Source: CALMEC01 sp963706315
GTDB lineage: Bacteria; Actinomycetota; Thermoleophilia; Miltoncostaeales; Miltoncostaeaceae
Assembly: GCA_963706315.1 (NCBI GenBank)
Contig: CAVPMA010000015.1
Span: forward strand, 372,001 to 436,000
DNA: 64,000 bases
Direction of reading: 5' to 3'
The notes under the pieces are model-generated. The model did not search any database and was not told the origin of the DNA. It saw only the letters and a list, made by a program, of their open reading frames with translations. Every line of letters starts with the position of its first letter. Within the stretch, counting starts at the first letter, position 1. This document shows positions 34,087 through 42,475 of the stretch, piece by piece. The translations under genes were made by a program, and so were the position numbers.

Positions 34087-34413
34087 TCACTCGTCCGACG
34101 CCTCCGAGGGTCGGATCGTTACGCCACCGAAGATGGCGAAGGCACGAATCCTGATCGTCGGCCCGTCGCCCGGCGGCACCTTGACCTCACGGCCCCCGAA
34201 CAGGCTCAGGCCGCTCATCGCGATCCGCGCCCCTGTGGGCACACGTACGTCGATGCCTCCGAAGACCGCGATCGCCGTGAGCCGCGCGTCGTCGGCGGGC
34301 ATCGCTGCGCCGAGATCCAGGTCGCCGCCGCCAAGCAGCGCGAGCGCCGTCTCCCGCTTCCATCCCGGCGCGAACGGCGCCTTTCCGAAGCCCCCGAACA
34401 GCGCGACGTTCAC
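34087..34413 (-). CDS. LiaF C-terminal-like 'FGG-repeat' protein
   Basis: 108 residues made of five short beta repeats, each with (A/L)xFGG: VALFGGF, LALLGGGDLDL, IAVFGGIDVRVP, LSLFGGREVKVP and FAIFGGVTIRP. This is the pattern of the LiaF/DUF2154 cell-wall-active antibiotic response domain, here without its membrane part. In Firmicutes LiaF holds the LiaSR envelope-stress system off; no liaRS genes are adjacent. GTG start has GAGGGGGA six bases upstream. Could be a soluble modulator of an envelope sensor. Confidence 0.72.
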   Translation of the reverse strand: MNVALFGGFGKAPFAPGWKRETALALLGGGDLDLGAAMPADDARLTAIAVFGGIDVRVPTGARIAMSGLSLFGGREVKVPPGDGPTIRIRAFAIFGGVTIRPSEASDE

Positions 34414-34500
34414 TGTCCATCCCCCTCGTTTCCGCGCCGCCCCGCGCCGCACCTCCTGGCGCCCACGGGGCCGTTGGACTGCCGGTCCGACCCGCCCACG

Positions 34501-34695
34501 TCAGCGGCGTGATCGATCGGCTTGCGGCGCTCTCGCCTTCACGACTTCACGCGGAGCTGACTTGCCGACCGCCTGTTCGAGGACGACCCCGAGGTAGTCG
34601 CTCACGGTGAGGTCGTTCTGCACCGCAGCTACCTTGAGGGCACGCCATACCCGCTTGTCCACTCGAAACCTGACGATGACCATGTTGTCAGGCAC
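34501..34695 (-). CDS. Small ribbon-helix-helix-like (CopG/Arc type) protein
   Basis: 64 residues. VIVRFRVDKRVWRALKVAAVQNDLTVSDYLGVVLEQAV has the beta strand plus two helices of CopG/Arc or BrnA-like DNA-binding antitoxins and partition factors; a basic tail follows. GTG start has AGGAGG eight bases upstream and overlaps the end of the small membrane gene by eight bases. No toxin is recognisable on either side, so a simple transcription factor is as likely as an antitoxin. Confidence 0.65.
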   Translation of the reverse strand: MPDNMVIVRFRVDKRVWRALKVAAVQNDLTVSDYLGVVLEQAVGKSAPREVVKARAPQADRSRR

Positions 34696-34843
34696 GAGTG
34701 TTGCCTCCTGGTCGACAGGGGGCAGGTGCAGCGAGGATCGGCACCAAGCCGAAGACGACACCAACGATGCCAAGTACCCGTGCGACCGCCATTGCGTTGC
34801 CGTGACGCCGGACGATGATTGGCGACTGCCCTGCGGTACCCAT
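34688..34843 (-). CDS. Small single-helix membrane protein
   Basis: 51 residues with one hydrophobic segment (~19-37, VARVLGIVGVVFGLVPILA) and a Pro/Gly tail. The strong Shine-Dalgarno GGGAGG seven bases before ATG 34843 is the main reason to call it. Overlaps the downstream ribbon-helix-helix gene, so both are probably one operon. Similar tiny 'GIxGxVFGLIPI' proteins are common in actinobacteria and uncharacterised. Confidence 0.55.
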   Translation of the reverse strand: MGTAGQSPIIVRRHGNAMAVARVLGIVGVVFGLVPILAAPAPCRPGGNTRA

Positions 34844-35250
34844 GACCGTTCCTCCCAAACTTGGGGTTCGATCATCCCTGTCCTCGAGAGATGGGACATC
34901 CGCAGAAACAGCGGATAACGGGCATGTCGCCCACGAGAACCATTGGCCCAGCCATTGATTCGGCAGGTAGTGCTCGTGCAGGAACCCCACCCCGTTCGAC
35001 CAGGCCGGGTGATCGCAGCCCCGACGTCAACGGTCAGCCCCGAGGGGGTCCCGGACGCCTGGACGATCCAGACCAAGCCAACGAGTTGATCAAGCAGGAG
35101 AGTCCGCCGTTTCGGGTCTTCAACGACGACCGGCGCTCCGGGCCCAACGCGGGGGCTCTCTACCGACTCGTGCTCTTCGAAGGCGACGAGGTTCGACGCG
35201 GGTCCAGCGTGAGCGCGACCCGTCCGGTCGGCACCGACGAGCAGAGGCAC
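34844..35250. other. Gap with no firm gene
   Basis: The + strand is open across 34861-35343 but the composition and lack of a ribosome site do not support a gene; the segment near 35090-35200 reads like a decayed coding stretch (FRVFNDDRRSGPNAGALYRL) of no known family. Contains the upstream region for the small membrane/RHH pair. Confidence 0.3.
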
Positions 35251-36750
35251 TCAGGTGCGGGTATCACCGCCCAGCGCCGGCTGATCCGACGTGCGTGCCG
35301 ACATCGCGACCACGGGCGTGGTTGTCGGCTCCATGGGGCGTGAGCGCGGGATGATGAGCGCCGCGAGCGTCGTGCCGAGCGCGATGATCGATCCGACTGC
35401 GATCGCCCGGCCGTAGCCGTCGGCGAGGGCCGCCGCCACCGACTCTCCGGCCTCGAGGGATCCGGTGCGTTGTGCAGCGACCGTGGCGAGGATGGCAAGT
35501 CCGATCGCGCCCCCGATCTGGCGCGAGCTGTTGACGAGGCCCGATGCGAGCCCCGCCTCCGCCGGTCCGACGCTCGACATGGCCGCGAAGGTGCCCGGCG
35601 GGAAGCTGAGCCCGAGCCCGATCGAGACGAGCGTGATGGGCCCGAGGATGTCCGACCAGTACGAGCCGGTCGCGGAGAGGTGCGACATCCAGAAGAGCGA
35701 TGCGGAGATGATCAGGCCCGCGATCGCGAGGATCGGTCGCGGGCCGGTGCGTGGGACGATGCGGCCTGCGATCTGGGCTCCCACGACGACCCCCAGGGCG
35801 GCGGGGACGAAACCGAGCCCCGCCTGCAGGGGGCTCATCCCCAGGACCTCCTGGAGGTAGAGCGACACGAAGTACCACATTGCGAACATTGATCCGCCGA
35901 CGCATGCCATCGCGATGTCCGCCCCGGCGAGCGCCCGCGAGCGGAGCAGCCTGAGCGGGACGATGGGCGACGAGGCGAGGCGGGTCTCGATGACGATGAA
36001 CGCGATGAAGAGCACAACGGAGGCTGCGATGGGGATGAGCGTCCACGGGGAGGTCCAGCCGTGGGTGTTGGTCTCGACGATGCCGAACACGAGTGCGGTC
36101 AGGGATGCGGTGACGGTGATCGCGCCCGCGACGTCGAGGCTCCGGGTCCGCGTCTCGGCGCGGCTCTCGCGGAGCACGACGCGCCCAATGACGATCCCGG
36201 CGATGCCGACGGGGATGTTCACCAGGAAGATCCACCGCCACGACAGCAGGTCGGTGAGGATCCCGCCGAGCAGCACCCCGACGGCGCCACCGCTCGCGAG
36301 CGCGGCGCTCCACACCCCGAGGGCCCGTGAGCGCTCGCGAGGCTCGGTGAACGTGGTCGTGACGATCGTGAGCGTGACGGGGGAGAGGATCGCTGCGCCG
36401 AGGCCCTGGACCGATCGCGCGGCGATGAGCGACCAGTCATTCTGCGCCAGCCCGCAGACCAGGCTCGCGCCCGTGAACAGCCCGAGCCCGACGAGGAACA
36501 TGCGCCGACGGCCGAAGAGGTCGGCGGTGCGGCCGCCCAGGAGCAGGAGCCCCGCGAAGGTGAGCGTATAGGCGTTCACCACCCACTGCAGCCCCGTCGG
36601 GCTGAAGCCGAGGTCGGCCTGCATCGACGGGAGCGCCACGTTCACGACCGCGACGTCAAGGATCACCATGAACTGCCCGAGGCAGGCGATCGCCAGGATC
36701 AGCCCGCGGTGGACGGGGGCGGGCAGGGGCGTCACGGGCGCGTCGGTCAC
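35251..36750 (-). CDS. DHA2-family (EmrB/QacA) MFS drug exporter, 14 TM
   Basis: 499 residues. Proton-driven efflux pump of the inner membrane. MFS motif A GGRTADLFGRRRMFLVGL after helix 2, motif 'LDVAVVNVALPSMQADLG' in helix 1 (DHA2 D1) and motif C ALASGGAVGVLLGGIL in helix 5. About 14 hydrophobic segments, as in the DHA2 subfamily. GTG 36750 is used; a TAGCAT -10-like box ends eight bases upstream and the longer reading frame upstream is not gene-like. Substrate unknown. No regulator gene is adjacent. Confidence 0.93.
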   Translation of the reverse strand: MTDAPVTPLPAPVHRGLILAIACLGQFMVILDVAVVNVALPSMQADLGFSPTGLQWVVNAYTLTFAGLLLLGGRTADLFGRRRMFLVGLGLFTGASLVCGLAQNDWSLIAARSVQGLGAAILSPVTLTIVTTTFTEPRERSRALGVWSAALASGGAVGVLLGGILTDLLSWRWIFLVNIPVGIAGIVIGRVVLRESRAETRTRSLDVAGAITVTASLTALVFGIVETNTHGWTSPWTLIPIAASVVLFIAFIVIETRLASSPIVPLRLLRSRALAGADIAMACVGGSMFAMWYFVSLYLQEVLGMSPLQAGLGFVPAALGVVVGAQIAGRIVPRTGPRPILAIAGLIISASLFWMSHLSATGSYWSDILGPITLVSIGLGLSFPPGTFAAMSSVGPAEAGLASGLVNSSRQIGGAIGLAILATVAAQRTGSLEAGESVAAALADGYGRAIAVGSIIALGTTLAALIIPRSRPMEPTTTPVVAMSARTSDQPALGGDTRT

Positions 36751-36758
36751 GGAGCGCG

Positions 36759-36764
36759 ATGCTA
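36759..36764 (-). promoter_or_regulatory. -10-like hexamer TAGCAT upstream of the MFS gene
   Basis: On the minus strand TAGCAT ends eight bases before the GTG at 36750. Confidence 0.35.
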
Positions 36765-37040
36765 GAGGCTCCCGACCGATCTTCGTGCTCGACTCGTTCT
36801 GCGAGTCAACGGCCGGCGTCGCCAGGCACTGGCAGGAACCCGAGGAGCAAGCGTCCCGGAAGCGGGTCCGCATCATCCGGCGCCGAGCGATCCGGCGCCG
36901 GCGGATTCTCACCGCATGACGCCGGGGGCGCGCGGGGTCGCGGGACGACCGCCGGTGGTGGGAGAATGGCGCGAGCCCGAGACCAGCGCCCGTGTCGACC
37001 ACCGGCATGCGGCGGACGACCGTCGACTCGTGGAGACACC

Positions 37041-37262
37041 GTGAGCCAACAGCACCGGCGCGATCATGAGCACCACGCCCCGCGCAAGGCGCAGCGTCAT
37101 CACAAGAAGCACCCCGACCATCACGGCAGCGGCGAGGACGAGCCGATGCCCGGCGGGCCGCTGATGATGACCCGCAACCGGACGCTCATGATCGTGATCT
37201 CGTCCGTCCTCGTCGTCGGCCTGATCTTCGTCGGGGTGGTGCTGGCGCTCGCCTGGACCTGA
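37041..37262 (+). CDS. Small His-rich single-pass membrane protein
   Basis: 73 residues. The N-terminal half is rich in His, Arg and Lys (several HH pairs), followed by one hydrophobic segment (~50-70, TLMIVISSVLVVGLIFVGVVLALAW). GGAG lies five bases before the GTG. Function unknown; the His cluster could bind a metal or nucleic acid, but this is only composition. The 290 bases before it show no gene. Confidence 0.6.
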   Translation: MSQQHRRDHEHHAPRKAQRHHKKHPDHHGSGEDEPMPGGPLMMTRNRTLMIVISSVLVVGLIFVGVVLALAWT

Positions 37263-37360
37263 GGTCCGGGCCCGCCGGCTGCCCCGTCGTCCAAGAGAGA
37301 ACGCCCACCGTTTGCATCGAGGGCCCTGCTGGTCTTCGCGGAGGGGGTTAGTGCGATCCT

Positions 37361-38401
37361 GTGCTGCTGGGTCGCGCGTGGCCCCTCGGGGTATGGTGGG
37401 ATGGCGTCCAACGTCATTCCGCCACACCAAGGGATCGCCCTATCCAGTTCGGCGCGCACCTTCCGCTTATCCCGATCCCGGCTGGGGTGCCTTCCCTAGC
37501 CGAGCTTCGGGCCTACGCGTCGGCGGCGTCGCGGCTGGGTTATCGCTGGCTCTGTGCCAACGACCACCTGGTCTTCCGCCGGCCATGGCTGGATGGGCTC
37601 ACCGCGCTGGCCGCGGTCCTCGACGCCTCGGGCGACCTCGGGCTGGCGACGACGGTCTGCCTTCCCGCGGTGCGCGGGCCCGCGCAGGCGGCCAAGGCGT
37701 TCGCGGCCCTCGACGTGCTCTCGGGCGGCAGGTTCGTGGCGGGCGTCGGCCCCGGTTCGTCCGAGCGCGACTACGTCGTCGCCGGGGTTCCGGCCCAGGA
37801 GCGGTTCCCGCGGTTCGAGGAGTCGGTCAGAGCGCTCCGGGCGCTGCTGGGCCGGGACCCTGAACCTTTCGCAGGCCGTTTCTACTCGACGGCCGGGGTG
37901 AAGCTCGAGCCGCCTCCCGGCGAGCCCGGCCGGCCGCCCATCTGGCTCGCAGGCTGGGGCGGCGGGCGCGGCCTGCGGCGCGCAGCGGAACTCGGCGACG
38001 GTTGGCTTGCCTCTGGGTACAACACCACGCCGGAGGGCTTCGCCGCCTCGTGGGCCGAGGTTCGGAAGCACGTGGGCGCGCGCGGCGGCGACCCCGATCG
38101 GTTCGGCAACGGGGTCGCTACCCTCTGGACCTACGTGACCGAGGACCGTGCCAAGGCCGAGCGGATACTCGCCGACGTCCTCGCCCCACTCCTCGGCCGC
38201 GACGTCGAGTCGTTGCGGGCGCTCTCGCTTCCGATCGGACCCGCGGAGGTCTGCGCGCAGCGGCTGAGCGCCTTCGCGGACGCGGGTGCCGAGCGAGTGT
38301 TCGTTTGGCCGCTCGGAGAGGACGTCCACCAGCTCACCCTGGTCGCTGAGCGCGTCGTGCCGCTCATCTCGGAGGCCACCCGAACGAAGCCACCCAGCTG
38401 A
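37361..38401 (+). CDS. LLM-class F420-type (luciferase-like) oxidoreductase
   Basis: 346 residues in this reading. Luciferase-like TIM barrel: FGAHLPLIPIPAG, GYRWLCANDHLVF, LSGGRFVAGVGPGSSERDY and GWGGGRGLRRAAELGDGWL are the flavin/F420-binding landmarks. Probably F420H2-dependent reduction or oxidation of an unknown substrate. The true start is uncertain: ATG or GTG codons near the barrel's first strand are missing, so GTG 37361 adds ~28 unusual residues; GGAGGGGG lies 13 bases upstream of it. Stands alone. Confidence 0.85.
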   Translation: MLLGRAWPLGVWWDGVQRHSATPRDRPIQFGAHLPLIPIPAGVPSLAELRAYASAASRLGYRWLCANDHLVFRRPWLDGLTALAAVLDASGDLGLATTVCLPAVRGPAQAAKAFAALDVLSGGRFVAGVGPGSSERDYVVAGVPAQERFPRFEESVRALRALLGRDPEPFAGRFYSTAGVKLEPPPGEPGRPPIWLAGWGGGRGLRRAAELGDGWLASGYNTTPEGFAASWAEVRKHVGARGGDPDRFGNGVATLWTYVTEDRAKAERILADVLAPLLGRDVESLRALSLPIGPAEVCAQRLSAFADAGAERVFVWPLGEDVHQLTLVAERVVPLISEATRTKPPS

Positions 38402-38529
38402 TCCCCTTCAGGGCGGGGCCGTCGCGGCGCGCGTGACTGCGCTCACCTCCGGCCCTGGGCTCGCCGGCGTTTGCATGACCAGCATGTCGCGACGTGCGAC
38501 CGTGAGGCGTAGAGACGGAGGAGCGAGCG

Positions 38530-38690
38530 ATGCGAGTCGTGGTGAACGAGTTCATGAGCCTGGACGGCGTGGTGCAGGCACCGGGCGGCGCTGAGGAGGA
38601 CACCGACGGGGGCTTCGCCCACGGCGGCTGGTCGATACCGTATTTCGACTCCGAGGTAATGGGCGCGATCGAGCCGATCCTGCAGGCGGT
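38530..38690 (+). pseudogene. Truncated RibD-C/dihydrofolate-reductase-like gene
   Basis: The first ~53 codons (VVVNEFMSLDGVVQAPGG, FAHGGWSIPYFDSE, GAIEPILQA) match the N-terminus of DHFR/RibD-C-family oxidoreductases of ~190 residues. Homology then stops and the sequence runs into a copy of the dispersed repeat at 38719. A good ribosome site (GGAGGAG, six bases from ATG) is kept. Left boundary of the accessory region. Confidence 0.75.
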
Positions 38691-38718
38691 CGTACATGCA
38701 CCGGACCAGCCAAGCGCG

Positions 38719-38836
38719 AGGGGCCGAAGAGGAGGTAGTCCTCTCCGACACCGTCTCCTCTCCCAAGGCCGGGAGCATGGATCGCCTGCGGGCGCGCGAG
38801 CGAGGAAATGGTCGGGGTCTTGCCCACCTTGTTGCC
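38719..38836. repeat. Dispersed repeat, copy A
   Basis: Contains the shared blocks gggccgaagagg, ccgtctcctctccc, gccgggagcatggatcg and ttgcccaccttgttgcc seen again in copies C, D, E and F. It directly follows the truncated RibD/DHFR-like gene. A GC-rich inverted segment (ctccc...gggag) is at its centre. Confidence 0.6.
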
Positions 38837-38951
38837 GTTGTGCGTAGATCGCCACACTCGCTGTCCGGTGCGCCCCGGATTCGCCGAGGACCCAGAGCTT
38901 CGACGCTTGCGTATCGAGACAGCGCCATCAGCGTGAGGAAGAGGCGAGACG

Positions 38952-39320
38952 ATGCCTACGTACGTGACGTTCTTCAGCTACGGGAGCGATGCGTGGATGC
39001 AGATGATCGACACGCCCGAAAACCGGGCTGTCGCGGCGCGCAAGCTGATCGAGGAGGTCGGCGGGCGGATGGAGGTCTTCTACTGGATGTTCGGCGAGTG
39101 GGACGGCCTGGTCATCTACGAGGTCGGTGATGCCTCGATGGCCTCGACGCTCTCAGCGGTCGCGACGGCGTCTGGGTTGATCGAGCGGGTGAAGACCAAC
39201 CAGCTGCTGGGGTCGGATGATGTGCACACCGCACTCGATCGGGCCAACGGGCTGAGGCAGGTGTATGTGCCGCCGGGCGGCCAGGGCGAGTGGTTCGCGG
39301 ATTACGACGCCCTCGGGTAG
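38952..39320 (+). CDS. GYD-domain protein
   Basis: 122 residues. The start MPTYVTFFSYGSDAWMQMID..P, the centre FYWMFGEWDGLVIYEVGD and the ATASGLIERVKTNQLL end match the GYD-domain family (PF08734), small ferredoxin-like alpha/beta proteins of unknown function, often in soil actinobacteria. GAGG lies eight bases before the ATG. Intact, unlike many of its neighbours in this region. Followed by 259 bases with no gene. Confidence 0.85.
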   Translation: MPTYVTFFSYGSDAWMQMIDTPENRAVAARKLIEEVGGRMEVFYWMFGEWDGLVIYEVGDASMASTLSAVATASGLIERVKTNQLLGSDDVHTALDRANGLRQVYVPPGGQGEWFADYDALG

Positions 39321-39579
39321 CTGCGCTCGACCCGTGAAACGCACGTCCTGACCCCGTCTCACGGGTTCTGCTGGTTTCAAGCAGCCGCCGGGCTGTTAGA
39401 CGTGCCCGAGGCGACGACGCATCTTCACCCGGACCGTCCCATGCAGGCCCTCATCGTTTCCGGGCTCGCAAGATGCCGCCACGCCGCGAGCGGGAGCGGT
39501 TCGCTGCGAGGTGCGGCGAGCCCGTTGATCGCGACCTGGACGAGCAGGCTACCCACGGCGCACTCCCTTCCTCACGTGC

Positions 39580-39723
39580 TCAGGGCGGGATTCCCTTGCC
39601 GATCAGGTCGACGCCGATGAACACGAACAGCACCGCCATCCCGGCGGCGTTGCGCAACACGAGCCAGTTCTTGAACGAGTCGAGCGCGGCCTTCGCGTGC
39701 GCGATCGGCCGTCGCTTTGGCAT
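39580..39723 (-). CDS. Small single-helix membrane protein
   Basis: 47 residues: basic N-terminus (PKRRPIAHAKAALDSFKNWL) then one hydrophobic stretch (GMAVLFVFIGVDLIGKG). AGGA lies five bases before the ATG at 39723. No family recognised. Plausible small gene cassette within the eroded region. Confidence 0.45.
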   Translation of the reverse strand: MPKRRPIAHAKAALDSFKNWLVLRNAAGMAVLFVFIGVDLIGKGIPP

Positions 39724-39780
39724 AACCGTCCTAGAACGGGATGTCGTCCTCTCCCGCGCCCGCCGACGGGCGAACATATG

Positions 39781-39836
39781 CAGGCCCTTCAACGACGAAG
39801 GGCCGGAGAGGCAATGGTCCCACTCCCGTACCGGCC
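39781..39836. repeat. Dispersed repeat, partial copy B
   Basis: Shares cccttcaacgacga, gggccggagaggcaatggtcc and ctcccgtaccg with copies C and D; the 'catggatcg' and 'ttgcccacc' part is missing here. Confidence 0.5.
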
Positions 39837-39856
39837 TCCACCTGCCTGGCCGCGCC

Positions 39857-40029
39857 CTACCCCTGCTTCTGAGCCCGACGAGTGTCCGACGTCGAGTCCG
39901 AGCCACCACGCTGCGTCTTTAGCGCCTTCTGAAGCTCCGCGTGCATGGCATTGGCCGCCGTCTCCGGATCCGTGCAGACCTCCCTCGGCAGGATGATCCT
40001 GTTCTTCGTTCGTGGGGTGGGTTCGTCAT
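39857..40029 (-). pseudogene. Decayed small ORF, first copy of a duplicated module
   Basis: On the minus strand the frame NRIILPREVCTDPETAANAM..ELQKALKTQRGGSDST ends at the TAG 39857; the MTNP start at 40029 is in a different frame, so the gene is frameshifted. It is the sister of the ORF at 44893-45090 (same MTNP start, QKALK and RGGSDST end). The 39724-40198 gap otherwise holds only repeat pieces, including gtgttgcccactttgttcc at 40057-40075. Confidence 0.55.
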
Positions 40030-40198
40030 AGACCAGCTTCAGTCAGTGCGGTGGGGGTGTTGCCCACTTTGTTCCACCTCGGGGGTTCGTCGGGGTTGCC
40101 CCAAACCCGCAGCGGCGATCCGGGCTCGTGCTGATTCTCGGTGGAGCCCGAGGGTTCTAGCGTTGGTGGCTCGACTTACGCTTCCGAAGGGAGCACTG

Positions 40199-40594
40199 AT
40201 GACCCGAAAGCACGTCGAGCGAGACATGCAGGAGACCCTCGGGCTGGTGCCGAGCTTCTTCGCGGCCGTGCCCGACTACCTGATCGAGAGCGAGTGGGCG
40301 AGCTTCAAGGCCCTCCAGCTCTCGGAGACCGCCATCCCCAACAAGTACAAGGAGCTGATTGGCCTCGGCATCGCGGGGGCGACCCGCTGCCGCTATTGCG
40401 CCTACTACCACGCGGAGGCGGCACGGCTCTTCGGGGCCACCGAGGAGGAGATCACGGAGGCGGCGCTTTTCGCCAAGGCCTCGATGGGCTGGAGCACGTT
40501 CCTCAACACCATGCAGATGGACTATGAGACCTTCACGCGCGAGCTCGACGCGATCGTGAACCACGTTAAGGCGCACGCCGGCGCGCCCGTCTAG
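40199..40594 (+). CDS. Carboxymuconolactone decarboxylase/AhpD-like protein
   Basis: 131 residues, all-helical AhpD-like fold. The active motif is CRYCAYYH: the two Cys and distal His form the peroxidase/disulfide-reductase site of AhpD-like proteins. Uses ELIGLGIAGATRCRYC typical of the family. AAGGGAG lies five bases before the ATG. Its TAG overlaps the TAG of the convergent gene in a ctag palindrome (40591-40594), so no bases separate them. A stand-alone antioxidant protein. Confidence 0.88.
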   Translation: MTRKHVERDMQETLGLVPSFFAAVPDYLIESEWASFKALQLSETAIPNKYKELIGLGIAGATRCRYCAYYHAEAARLFGATEEEITEAALFAKASMGWSTFLNTMQMDYETFTRELDAIVNHVKAHAGAPV

Positions 40595-40824
40595 GTGGCG
40601 AGACCCGGGCTGGGCGGGGACATCTGACCTTCGCCCGGCCCGCCGGCCGTCGCGCGGTCCCAGTCGCCGATCACCGCCTCGATGATCCGGATCGCCTCCT
40701 GCGGCGCGCTGGGATCAGCCCGCAACACGTCGAGTGCCAGCCGCGCCGCGGCCACGAGCGCTCCGATCTCCTGGCTCGTGGCGGTCAATGTGTAGACGTT
40801 CTGCCGACCCTTGGTCACTTTCAT
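40591..40824 (-). CDS. Small helical protein, unknown
   Basis: 77 residues: KVTKGRQNVYTLTATSQEIGALVAAARLALDVL, then an amphipathic helix EAIRIIEAVIGDWDRA and a Gly/Pro tail. Reads as a real, uncharacterised coding sequence (good codon use), with ATG 40824; no clear ribosome site. Ends base-on-base with the AhpD-like gene. Confidence 0.5.
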   Translation of the reverse strand: MKVTKGRQNVYTLTATSQEIGALVAAARLALDVLRADPSAPQEAIRIIEAVIGDWDRATAGGPGEGQMSPPSPGLAT

Positions 40825-40917
40825 TGTCGGGACACCGTATCGCGGGGCCGTCGCGCAGTCGTCCGGGTGGCGCACCGGGCATCGTTACGCCGGTCGCCAC
40901 CGTCAGCGCCGATGATG

Positions 40918-41030
40918 CTACGAGGTGCTCGGCGGGGTCGTGTCCGCCCCACCATGGCGCTTCTCCCACTCGGCCTTCTGCTTCGCCGCCACGTCCATGA
41001 TCGCCTCGTAGAGCGCCGGGGCCGCCTAAG
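40918..41030 (-). pseudogene. Fragment of an unknown coding sequence
   Basis: Minus-strand stretch between stops with gene-like composition (ALYEAIMDVAAKQKAEWEKR, then a Thr/Pro/Ser tail to TAG). It looks like the C-terminal end of a gene cut off at repeat copy C. No family recognised. Confidence 0.3.
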
Positions 41031-41090
41031 GCGAGGTTCCATAGCACCTCGGGAAAAGGATCAAGCTCGGCTTCAGCGTTGCCGCTTCCC

Positions 41091-41217
41091 AAGGAAGAGA
41101 TGGTCCCCTCCCGCACCGTCTCCTCTCCCGGGGCCGGGGGAGCATGGATCGGGCCGTCCGAGATCGGGCACGAGGAAGAGGAATGATGGGGTGTTGCCCA
41201 CCTTGTTGCCCAAACGG
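41091..41217. repeat. Dispersed repeat, copy C
   Basis: Full-length copy: aagagatggtcc, ctcccgcaccgtctcctctccc, gagcatggatcggg, gagatcgggcacg, gaggaat and ggggtgttgcccaccttg. Its right end merges into the 129-bp repeat that carries the tRNA-Lys fragment. Confidence 0.65.
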
Positions 41218-41316
41218 ATCTATGTGACAAAGGGCACGAAGTAAAAAGTGCCAGTTTGCAGGGCACAAGCCGATGGGCCGTGAAGGGATCGAACCTTCGA
41301 CCTTGGGATTAAGAGT
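41188..41316. repeat. 129-bp direct repeat with the 3' half of tRNA-Lys (att-like), left copy
   Basis: Matches 46324-46452 at constant offset 5,136 with no indels and ~93% identity by eye. Positions 41274-41316 are a 43-base copy of the tRNA-Lys 3' half, from the anticodon loop to the discriminator base; beyond 41316 the sequence differs. This is the layout of an integrase attachment site in a tRNA gene. Confidence 0.75.
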
Positions 41317-41624
41317 TGCCCTTGGCGTCTCCGGCTATCTCACGGTGTCGCCTCTTTGCAGGCGTTTCGTGTCACCTACGAGGTAGTGATCTCACCCCAT
41401 CTCCGGTGGTCGTGTTGACCCCGTGTTGACCCCTTGCGTGAGCCAGGCGGGTCTTTCTCAACGAGTCCCAGATCAAGCAGCAACTCGCGCCGGGCCGAAA
41501 TCGCACCGAGGAGACCAGGGCGGGACGGTGACAGGAGCGGCCCTGACGGATACGTTGAGGATCCGGGATCGGGCAGCAAGCTGTACGGGCCACGGCCCGA
41601 GAAACCATCAGCGGGGAGTCTGGT
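41317..41624. other. Gap beside the tRNA fragment
   Basis: No complete gene. On the minus strand a short stretch around 41396-41440 reads GVNTGSTR, a type of tail seen on phage tyrosine integrases, and may be the end of a lost integrase gene. Otherwise nothing recognised. Confidence 0.3.
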
Positions 41625-41998
41625 GTGGCCGCAGGAACGCCTGAGAGAGTCCTCGAATTGATTGTTGAGGCATCAACACGGGGAATATCGACGCTCTCAT
41701 GACGCTCTATGAGCCTGAGGCGGCGTTTGCGGTTCAACCTGGTGTTCTCGCTCACGGCTTACCGGGTGTCCGTGAAGCGCTGGCCGGTTTCATTGCGATG
41801 AAGGGCACGCTCCATCTCAAAGTGACAAGGGTTCTTCAAGTGGGTGATCTGGCACTCGTCAATGGAGTGTGGTCATTCACTGGGACCGGGCCGGACCGCG
41901 AACCGGTGAACTTGGCGGCGAAGAACGCCGACGTGCTGCGTCGTCAGGCGGACGGCTCCTGGCGCTTCGTGATCGACAACCCTTGGGGAACGGACTGA
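41625..41998 (+). pseudogene. NTF2/SnoaL-like (DUF4440-type) protein gene with a one-base deletion
   Basis: Frame one from GTG 41625 (GGGGAG six bases upstream) gives AAGTPERVLELIVEA; after about 41671 the homology continues in the next frame as INTGNIDALMTLYEPEAAF, then VLQVGDLALVNGVWSFTG and LRRQADGSWRFVIDNPWG to the stop. Adding one base near 41671 restores a ~124-residue polyketide-cyclase-like NTF2 protein. If the shifted frame is used alone, translation would start at ATG 41699 and miss the first helix. So either a recent pseudogene or a sequence error. Confidence 0.75.
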
Positions 41999-42087
41999 GC
42001 CCGCGAGTGGGGCGGGTTCGGTCGGGTATCCGGCCGACCCCGTTGCGGCCGTCTCTGTCGGGTACTGGTTGAACCGCTCGACGAGCC

Positions 42088-42220
42088 GAGGAGCATGGAT
42101 ACGCCCTTCAACGACGACGGGCCGAAGACGAAATGGTCTTCGCACAGTCTCCCCGCCCGAGCCCGGGAGCATGGGTCGGGGTGTGCGAGATCGGGGACGC
42201 CGAAGAGGCAGTGGTGGGGG
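42088..42220. repeat. Dispersed repeat, copy D
   Basis: gagcatggat, acgcccttcaacgacgacggg, gccgaagacgaaatggtc, ccgggagcatgggtcggggtg and gagatcggggacgccgaagagg. Here a 'gagcatgg' block is at both ends of the unit. The 41999-42316 stretch contains only this copy. Confidence 0.6.
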
Positions 42221-42316
42221 TGCACCTACACCACGTCCAACGGGCATATATAGCCACCCAAAACCCGCTCGTTCAAGGGATTTTCGTTCATTCTCGTCTC
42301 CGCGAGATCCCGGTGA

Positions 42317-42475
42317 GCGGTGCCGCTCGCGAGCGCGTTCTACTCGCCCGGCACGCGGGCGGCGGGACCATCGCCGAGGCGGTGGGCGTCACGAGGATCG
42401 GTGTGACGCATTGGGCGCGGAAGCTCCGCGCCGAGCACGGTACTCCCGCTGGTAGCACCCAACCTCCGGACCCCC
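42317..42475 (+). CDS. Possible helix-turn-helix protein (competes with antisense gene)
   Basis: From GTG 42317 the frame reads SGAARERVLLARHAGG, TIAEAVGVTRIGVTHWARKL, with the spacing of a homeodomain-like helix-turn-helix as in resolvases and phage terminase small subunits. The frame stays open to 42732 but past ~42475 it is antisense to the zinc-ribbon gene. Only one of the two can be fully right; the end given is where the HTH-like part stops. Confidence 0.35.

Noticed and set aside
32060..34597. Very long + strand open frame opposite the polyphosphate kinase
   Set aside because: Shadow of the minus-strand PPK2 gene; high-GC third positions keep the antisense frame open, and no motif or ribosome site is seen.
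34861..35343. 160-codon + strand frame between the RHH and MFS genes
   Set aside because: No ribosome site, composition unlike the neighbours, and it runs into the MFS gene antisense; only a short middle stretch looks like former coding DNA.
41274..41316. A second tRNA gene
   Set aside because: Only the 3' half is present; D-arm and 5' acceptor strand are missing.
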